DNA of 64,000 nucleotides from Oscillospiraceae bacterium (GTDB taxonomy: Bacteria; Bacillota; Clostridia; Oscillospirales; UBA929): the NCBI GenBank assembly GCA_031265355.1, contig JAISCT010000030.1:1-64000 (forward strand), in the 5' to 3' direction. Below, piece by piece: positions 58,600 through 64,000 of this stretch. The notes beneath the pieces were generated by a model. The model was not told the DNA's origin and did no database searches. It saw nothing but the letters and a program-made list of their open reading frames with translations. Each line of letters begins with the position of its first letter. Within the stretch, counting starts at the first letter, position 1. The position numbers were made by a program, and so were the translations under genes.

Positions 58600-59985
58600 A
58601 TGCTTTTTCAGCTCCTTGTGCCTGTGGAGATGTTGATTGCCAATCTGCTGCTCATCGACCGCTGCTCCACGAGGCGGTATGGAAAGACAGTGACGTACAT
58701 CGTCCTGGTCTGTTCCACCATCATCCTGTTTGCCGGCGCCATCTGGCTGCTGGGTCTGTTTATCGAGATCGGCCAGGGCAACGGTCTGTTTATCTTCTTT
58801 GGCTGTCTGCTGTTTTACCCTGTCTTGAAGCTCTATGAGCTCACGCCGCAAAAACTGGTGAGTATCGGCTGCTCCGCCTGGGTGTACACATTTTTGATGT
58901 TTTCCCTGTCCGTGCACACCGCGCGACTCCTCCCGCAGGAAGATACGGCGCGCAACGTGTTCTTACTTCAGACGCTCTTGTACCTGCTGACGTATGTTCC
59001 GTTTTACCGCTTTGTCAAACGCACTTTCCTGCTCATTGTCAGGAACATTCCGCCCAAGCACGGCGCTTCTCTGATGTGGATCAATCTGTGCTGGTTTGCC
59101 GCCATCTTCGCCCTCAACAACGCAATGCTTTACGGCGACTTCATCTCCATGCGGGTGGTGGCCCTGCTCCTGCTGGCGGTGGGCATCTTCCTCAACTACG
59201 AAAACATCCACCAGATTGTTGCGAGCGCGGCACAGATCCGCTCTTTAGAGACTTTGGTCTATTATGACGGTTTGACGCAGCTTCGAAGCCGGGGCGTCCT
59301 GACGTCCGACTTAAACAGCCTTGTGACGCGGGAGATCCCATTTCATTTGATTTACTTTGATTTGAACCGGTTCAAGACGATCAATGACACCTACGGACAC
59401 GTCGTGGGAGACAATTACCTGTATTTCTTTGCGCAGGAGGTCAAAAAACTGCTGGGCGAGAAGGGTGGATTCTATCGCGTGGGCGGGGACGAATTCGTCT
59501 GTCTGTTCACGGATCCGGATTTAGAGGCGTTTCTAAAAAGCGTCTCCTCTCTGCCGTCCCGGCTGCCGCAGAGCAAAGTGCCGTTTTTGGGGGTCAGCTA
59601 CGGTGTTTCACATTTCCCCCGCGACGCGCGCGACACCGACGGCTTGATGGACATCGCGGACAAGCATATGTATGAAATGAAACACCCAAAACCGGCAGCA
59701 GCAGGCACTTCGGCAGAGCCTCCGGAGAGCGCCGACACACAGAATAGAAACGCCGGCGGCGGGTATACTAGCACTGGGCAGCAGCACGGAAGTCCGCGTT
59801 TTCAGGCCGGTGCCGGTGTTGATGCCGGTGAATGGCTAAAACGTGAAAGGCCCGCGGTGGGAGAACTACCCAGGTTTTCCCCGAGCCCGGATGGCGCGCC
59901 GCTACCCCGGCGGCAGAGTCCCGTTGACAAGACAAAACCTCCGGGGCGCGGACGCCCGCGCGCGTCGAAGCGGCGCGTACCGTGA
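58600..59985 (+). CDS. Membrane-bound diguanylate cyclase (GGDEF)
   Basis: A 461-residue protein with about seven membrane helices in the first 205 residues and a GGDEF domain (YYDGLTQLRSRGVL, YFDLNRFKTINDTYGHVVGD, GGDEF at 295-299) that should make cyclic di-GMP. No RxxD inhibitory site precedes the GGDEF motif. The last about 100 residues are Pro/Gly/Arg-rich and low in complexity, perhaps read-through of formerly non-coding DNA. The start at ATG 58600 is supported by the promoter; longer frames have no hydrophobic signal or ribosome binding site. Confidence 0.85.
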   Translation: MLFQLLVPVEMLIANLLLIDRCSTRRYGKTVTYIVLVCSTIILFAGAIWLLGLFIEIGQGNGLFIFFGCLLFYPVLKLYELTPQKLVSIGCSAWVYTFLMFSLSVHTARLLPQEDTARNVFLLQTLLYLLTYVPFYRFVKRTFLLIVRNIPPKHGASLMWINLCWFAAIFALNNAMLYGDFISMRVVALLLLAVGIFLNYENIHQIVASAAQIRSLETLVYYDGLTQLRSRGVLTSDLNSLVTREIPFHLIYFDLNRFKTINDTYGHVVGDNYLYFFAQEVKKLLGEKGGFYRVGGDEFVCLFTDPDLEAFLKSVSSLPSRLPQSKVPFLGVSYGVSHFPRDARDTDGLMDIADKHMYEMKHPKPAAAGTSAEPPESADTQNRNAGGGYTSTGQQHGSPRFQAGAGVDAGEWLKRERPAVGELPRFSPSPDGAPLPRRQSPVDKTKPPGRGRPRASKRRVP

Positions 59986-60095
59986 AAAGCGAGGCGTGCG
60001 GACTCCGTCCGCGCGTGTCCGGCGACCGCGAGACCACGCCCGGTTGTTGTCAATAGTGCCTCATGATTTGAATTGGCCCGTATCGTCATGGCAGG

Positions 60096-60145
60096 CGCGA
60101 ACAAGTGGACCGCATGTCGGAAGACATGCGGTCCACTTGTTCGCG
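60096..60145. terminator. Bidirectional terminator, 23-bp perfect stem
   Basis: CGCGAACAAGTGGACCGCAT continues to 60118 and pairs perfectly with 60123-60145 around the loop GGAA. It separates the convergent cyclase and GH3 genes. Confidence 0.85.
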
Positions 60146-60183
60146 CGGAGTCGGTGTGTCGATTTTGCGATAAGGCAGAGCGC

Positions 60184-63100
60184 TTATTTTTTCTCCAGCT
60201 TGCCCCTATAGGTGAACACGTAATCCGGGAACAGCCCGGGCAGCCTGACGCCGGAGATGATCACATCCTCGCCGCCGACATAATTGCTTGCGTTCACATC
60301 GGAGAAATTGATGGATTTCCCGCCGGCTTCGAGTGTGCCGCCCACGGACACGCCGTTCAGGACGACATCAAATCTGGCCGGATCCAACGCGATGGTCGTA
60401 TTGAAATACGCCTTGATCATGTTGCTTTCGGTTTCAACACTGAAAGACCACACGTCGTCGGGCAGCGGGACAATGGACAGATCCTTGCTGCCAACAAAAT
60501 TGTCTCCGTCATAGACCATGAGGAAATAGGCTCCTGCCACAGCTTTGTCTTTTGGCACGCTGAGCTTTGCACCACCGTCAACCAGATTGGCTTCGGCCAC
60601 GATGTCGCGGCTGCTGCTCACCAGCACGGCTCTTGTGCCCTCTGCGCCCGACACGTTTATGTTGGCGTCGTAGCCCGCCACAAGCGTGTCCACATCGGCC
60701 GCAAATGCGCTCGGTTCATCGGACGCGGCAATGTTGATGCTGGTCACCGTCACGTTCTGGGCGCTGCTGGCGAAAGCCACGCGCAGGATATGCTCGCCAG
60801 CGCCAAGTTCCACGGACTGAGGGGCTGTCATACCGCCCACGGTGTACGATGCCTTTTCTACGCCGTCTACCAGAATTCTGACGGCGTCGGCAGCGGTTCC
60901 GGATCCGGTCCGTGCGAAGCTCACGTTGTATGTGCCGCCCCTCACGACGTTGATCTTGTACTCGACCCAAGTGTCGCCGCACCAGTTGGCTGTGGTGGGC
61001 GTGGTCAGCCTTGTGGACGCGAGCAGGCCACCCTTGCCGTAAACGGGCTGGCTGTATGTCGGTTTGAACGGCTCTGCGCTGTAATTCGGGGACGTCACGC
61101 TGTTGGAGGCGTTGGCGACCCACGTGTAGATCGTGCCGCTGATGACGGAGGCGCCGGTGGGCCTTATGACAATGGCCGAGCCCTGGCGGAGATCTCCGGA
61201 CGGTCTGACCGGAATCGGCGTAGCGTCGTTGTATTCCTCATTTTTCGCCAAGCCGGCGCCGATGTCAAACATATAGGGCTTGCTGGGGTCGTCGTTGAAG
61301 CCGATCCATTCGGGGTGCCAGTACCACGGGAAAGCGGTCTTGCCCGTGAAGTCGTAGTCGCCGAACAGCACGTCGGTCATGCCGAGCCCCTCGGTGCCGG
61401 GCCACCACACCTGGACATAGGCGTCGATGTCGTCGATGATGTTGTCCAGAACCAGCGGCCGTGCGGAGTAGGAGATCACGATGATCTTCGCTCCGGGATA
61501 GTTGGCCTTCGCATTCTGGAGGGCGGTGTAGTCGGTGGGGTGCAGTTGCAGGGTGTGGGACACGATGCTGCCCAGAACGGTTCCTGTGAGGGTTGTGTCG
61601 CCGTTGCCCTCGGCGTATGCGGTCTCGCCGACTGTCACGAGCACCACGTCGTACTCATTTTCGTCGCCGGCATTGCGCGCGCCGGTGATGTTGAACTGGG
61701 CGCCGCTTCCCGCGCCGTTGGCGCCGAAGTTGCCGTCGGTCTTGACCTGCGCAATGGCCTCCAGCAGCGTCTCACCGGCGTAGAAGCTATGATCGGTGGA
61801 GGATTGCCCTTGCCACACCCTTGTCCAGCCGCCGAGCTGCCAGCCTATGTTGTTGGCGAAGCGCCCGGCCACCATGATCTTGTCGCCGGGGACATCTTTT
61901 AAGGTCGCCATCACGCCGTCCTTGTTCTTGAGCAGAACCATGGACTCGCGGACGGCCTGCCGGGCCAGTGCCACGGTCTCGGGTTTCCTGATCTGGGCTT
62001 TCGCCTTCGTCGTCGCGGCGGCGAGCCGCTCGTTGCGCGTTTCGCCTGTTTCGGCCTTCACAAGCGTCGGCCTGTCGAACAGACCCAGCTCGAACTTGAC
62101 GCGCAGGATCCTCGTGACGGCGTCGTCTATGCGCGATATCGGGACGATGCCGCTCCGCGCCAGCTTGAGCAGATCGTCGCCAAAAGCCGGCGTACTGACT
62201 GCCATGTCCATGTCGCCGCCGGCGTTCACGAAGGCCGCTATCCTGACCTCTCTCGCAGTAAAGGCGGAGCCGTCGAAATGCGTCTGCTTTCCGTAGAAGA
62301 AATCCATGTACGTCTGGATGTTCGCCGCCGAGTTGGGCGCGTAGGGGTCACCGTGGCCGGAGTTGTAGTCGCTGACCACAAACCCCGTGAAACCGAACCC
62401 GCCTTCCGACACGGGCTTCTTGATGACATCGAGCATGGACGTGAACTCATGCATTCTCAGGCCGTTGAAGTAGTTGTATGAGGGCATCAGGCTGCGTACG
62501 CCGCCTTCGATCATGATTCTGTAGGCGTTCAGCATATCCATGATTTCCGGGTCGGCCTTCAGCTGCGCCGGCGTGAGCTCTTTCAGGGCCTTCATGTTCT
62601 GCAGCTGATCTATGGAGAGGGGGTTGGCGTAGGCGCCGTAGCCCACTATCGGGAAGTTGGGGTTGTAATAGAACCCGTTGCCGGCGTTGGCGCCGTTGAC
62701 GGTAGAGCCCTCCGTCGTGAAGTGCTTCATCGTGCCGACGACCTGTGCGCCGTTGCCGAGGAACGCGTACTGGTTTTTGTCGCCCGGCTCCCCGGTGTCA
62801 AGGCCGTCCCACTTGTCCGGCTTGCCGCCCTGGAAACCCATGGAGTAGTAGTTACCGAATATGCCGTTTCTCTCGCGATCGTGGCCCCAGCCCTCATGGT
62901 AGCGGCCCCAGCGGGGGTTTTGCCCCATGACGATAGCCGGTGAGAAGCTGGCGAACAGCTCCAGCGCGCGCATCTCGGTGGCGACCGCGGTGCCTATCCG
63001 CTCCATGAGCTGCGGATCTCCGGATGCCGCTCCGGACGCGTGGGGGAAGACCGTCGTGCCGGGGGCGTGGACTGTGCCGTGGACGGCGTCGATTTCATAG

Positions 63101-63573
63101 AGAATCGGGATACCGAGGGGCGTCTCATCCATCGCGGTCTGCCACTGGTCGTATGAATCCAGCCAGCCGGACACGGTGTTGCCCGTGCCGTCCCCGCCGT
63201 TCTCGGTGGAAAGACCGTAATTGTTGTTGGGGGTCGAGCCCCCGCCCGACAGGACCGAGCCGATGTAATAGTTCTTGGCGTTGGCATTCGAGGGGCGCTC
63301 AAGCTGGGTCATCTGCCCGACTTTCTCCCTAAGCGTCATCTGGTCGAGCAGGGCCTTGACTCTGACCTCGATGGGCTGGTTCTTGTCCATGTAGACAGAT
63401 TTGTCGACGACGCGGCCCTCGGCTGTAGGGCTTGTGTTGTTGATGCCCTCCTGCTCAGGATATGTCTCAGCCAACGTGATGACCGGTGATGCGATCAGCG
63501 TCAGGGACAGAGCGAGTACCGCCGTCATCATCAGGGAAAGCGCCCTGCGGAATTTTTTCACAGACTTCTTCAT
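60184..63573 (-). CDS. Secreted GH3 glycoside hydrolase (beta-glucosidase-like)
   Basis: A 1129-residue exported enzyme. A signal peptide covers about residues 1-36. The GH3 barrel has MTLREKVGQMTQL, the nucleophile Asp402 in FVVSDYNSGHGD, and the second (alpha/beta) domain with MVLLKNKDGVMATL and WWPGTEGLGMTDVLFGDYDF. A CBM6-like domain follows (about residues 840-960: YKINVVRGGTYNVSFAR, ELGAGEHILRVAF), then further beta domains. GGGAGG is nine bases before ATG 63573. It probably acts on plant or host glycans; the sugar specificity is not readable. It is downstream of, and probably co-transcribed with, the partial gene at 63621. Confidence 0.92.
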   Translation of the reverse strand: MKKSVKKFRRALSLMMTAVLALSLTLIASPVITLAETYPEQEGINNTSPTAEGRVVDKSVYMDKNQPIEVRVKALLDQMTLREKVGQMTQLERPSNANAKNYYIGSVLSGGGSTPNNNYGLSTENGGDGTGNTVSGWLDSYDQWQTAMDETPLGIPILYEIDAVHGTVHAPGTTVFPHASGAASGDPQLMERIGTAVATEMRALELFASFSPAIVMGQNPRWGRYHEGWGHDRERNGIFGNYYSMGFQGGKPDKWDGLDTGEPGDKNQYAFLGNGAQVVGTMKHFTTEGSTVNGANAGNGFYYNPNFPIVGYGAYANPLSIDQLQNMKALKELTPAQLKADPEIMDMLNAYRIMIEGGVRSLMPSYNYFNGLRMHEFTSMLDVIKKPVSEGGFGFTGFVVSDYNSGHGDPYAPNSAANIQTYMDFFYGKQTHFDGSAFTAREVRIAAFVNAGGDMDMAVSTPAFGDDLLKLARSGIVPISRIDDAVTRILRVKFELGLFDRPTLVKAETGETRNERLAAATTKAKAQIRKPETVALARQAVRESMVLLKNKDGVMATLKDVPGDKIMVAGRFANNIGWQLGGWTRVWQGQSSTDHSFYAGETLLEAIAQVKTDGNFGANGAGSGAQFNITGARNAGDENEYDVVLVTVGETAYAEGNGDTTLTGTVLGSIVSHTLQLHPTDYTALQNAKANYPGAKIIVISYSARPLVLDNIIDDIDAYVQVWWPGTEGLGMTDVLFGDYDFTGKTAFPWYWHPEWIGFNDDPSKPYMFDIGAGLAKNEEYNDATPIPVRPSGDLRQGSAIVIRPTGASVISGTIYTWVANASNSVTSPNYSAEPFKPTYSQPVYGKGGLLASTRLTTPTTANWCGDTWVEYKINVVRGGTYNVSFARTGSGTAADAVRILVDGVEKASYTVGGMTAPQSVELGAGEHILRVAFASSAQNVTVTSINIAASDEPSAFAADVDTLVAGYDANINVSGAEGTRAVLVSSSRDIVAEANLVDGGAKLSVPKDKAVAGAYFLMVYDGDNFVGSKDLSIVPLPDDVWSFSVETESNMIKAYFNTTIALDPARFDVVLNGVSVGGTLEAGGKSINFSDVNASNYVGGEDVIISGVRLPGLFPDYVFTYRGKLEKK

Positions 63574-63620
63574 AAACGATAACCTCCCAAAATTGTGAAA
63601 GAAATAATCACCGCTGCACA

Positions 63621-64000
63621 TCAGTTTTTCACGCTCGGGAACACAGGCGTGTCATCGGTGTCCCAGTAAAATACGCCATAGCTGTACACGTCGGCCGGAT
63701 ATTCTGACAGATCGGCGTCAAACGTCAGCGTAACCGCCGTGTTGGTGGCGACACTGACCGGTGTACGTTCCGTGTACGCGAGGCGGCCGCGGCTGTCGTA
63801 CGCGGCCAGGATAGCGAAGCCTTCAAGCGGCGTATCTGAATTGTCGGCAATGAGTGCAAACACGGTGTCGCCGAACGCGGCGTCGAGAGTAAACGCCCAC
63901 CTGAAGGTGTGCGAGTACACCACCGTCGCTAGGCCGCTCCCCTGGGCTGCCACCGTCAGCCTGCGCTCAATGGGGTTCACCCCTTCGGTCAGGGCCGGCA
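63621..64000 (-). CDS. C-terminal part of a surface/secreted protein (5' end outside the window)
   Basis: The frame is open to the window edge, so only about the last 125 residues are seen. They form a beta-rich domain (TVVYSHTFRWAFTLDAAFGD, ILAAYDSRGRLAY) ending SYGVFYWDTDDTPVFP. This ending resembles that of the GH2 protein (MFVWDSEYVPLI), so the gene may encode another large secreted carbohydrate-active protein. It lies 47 bp upstream of the GH3 gene. No enzymatic domain is visible. Confidence 0.6.
   Translation of the reverse strand, partial: PALTEGVNPIERRLTVAAQGSGLATVVYSHTFRWAFTLDAAFGDTVFALIADNSDTPLEGFAILAAYDSRGRLAYTERTPVSVATNTAVTLTFDADLSEYPADVYSYGVFYWDTDDTPVFPSVKN

Noticed and set aside
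60073..61902. A 609-codon plus-strand frame inside the GH3 gene
   Set aside because: Antisense shadow of the GH3 C-terminal region; starts inside the terminator hairpin.

Overview
The window reads as the chromosome of a spore-forming, fairly GC-rich Clostridia-type Firmicute. The direct evidence is a small acid-soluble spore protein, SpoIIID, SpoIIM, a SCIFF peptide with its radical-SAM maturase, LL-diaminopimelate aminotransferase, a two-gene class I fumarase, a split glutamate synthase, and S-layer-homology surface proteins. The species cannot be named from the sequence; an Oscillospirales-like anaerobe is a guess. No tRNA, rRNA, CRISPR array, prophage or intact IS was seen.

Layout. (1) 383-7750: a nitrogen-assimilation cluster. 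Five separate genes make up a split glutamate synthase (amidotransferase, FMN domain, polyferredoxin, FAD oxidoreductase, GXGXG domain). A diverged glutamine synthetase and an ANTAR RNA-binding regulator follow. The leader (383-500) holds a good promoter, a hexaloop hairpin of ANTAR type and a mutually exclusive terminator, so the cluster probably regulates itself by antitermination. (2) 7812-9886: dapL, and a CheW gene that ends against a 157-bp MITE. (3) 10402-18487: the classic rimP-nusA-rnpM-ylxQ-infB-rbfA-nrnA-truB-ribF operon. (4) 18521-23578: an ABC exporter, fumarase alpha/beta with a duplicated 3' end, bacteriohemerythrin, a Sfp-type PPTase and a small membrane protein. (5) 23765-29687: a MacA/MacB-type efflux system with a minisatellite in the adaptor, then an SLH protein. 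(6) 29781-31161: an SASP gene, a stray fragment of the GH2 gene, and a RelB/PIN toxin-antitoxin pair with a 32-bp palindromic operator. (7) 31455-44968: a 1635-residue secreted GH2 enzyme with four C-terminal repeats, a PadR/HAAS membrane pair, an AlbA_2 ATPase-like regulator, and a 1885-residue BspA-like/SLH surface protein.

(8) 45273-51538: an operon of three TasA-like proteins, a SipW-type signal peptidase and an acidic exported protein. It is driven by a near-consensus promoter with an inverted repeat across its -10 and looks like an extracellular fibre or matrix system; one of the proteins joins a TasA-like head to a probable beta-helix. (9) 51659-58310: spoIIID, trmB, xerD, spoIIM, proC, the SCIFF pair (the 49-aa precursor is a very short gene), a TIGR04086 membrane protein and yajC. 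(10) 58532-64000: a membrane diguanylate cyclase, then a secreted GH3 enzyme and the tail of another surface protein running off the window.

Two repeat families stand out. A 73-bp double-hairpin element occurs four times, always between co-directional genes, and two copies bracket the SCIFF pair. A 157-bp IS5-like MITE occurs twice at about 97 percent identity.
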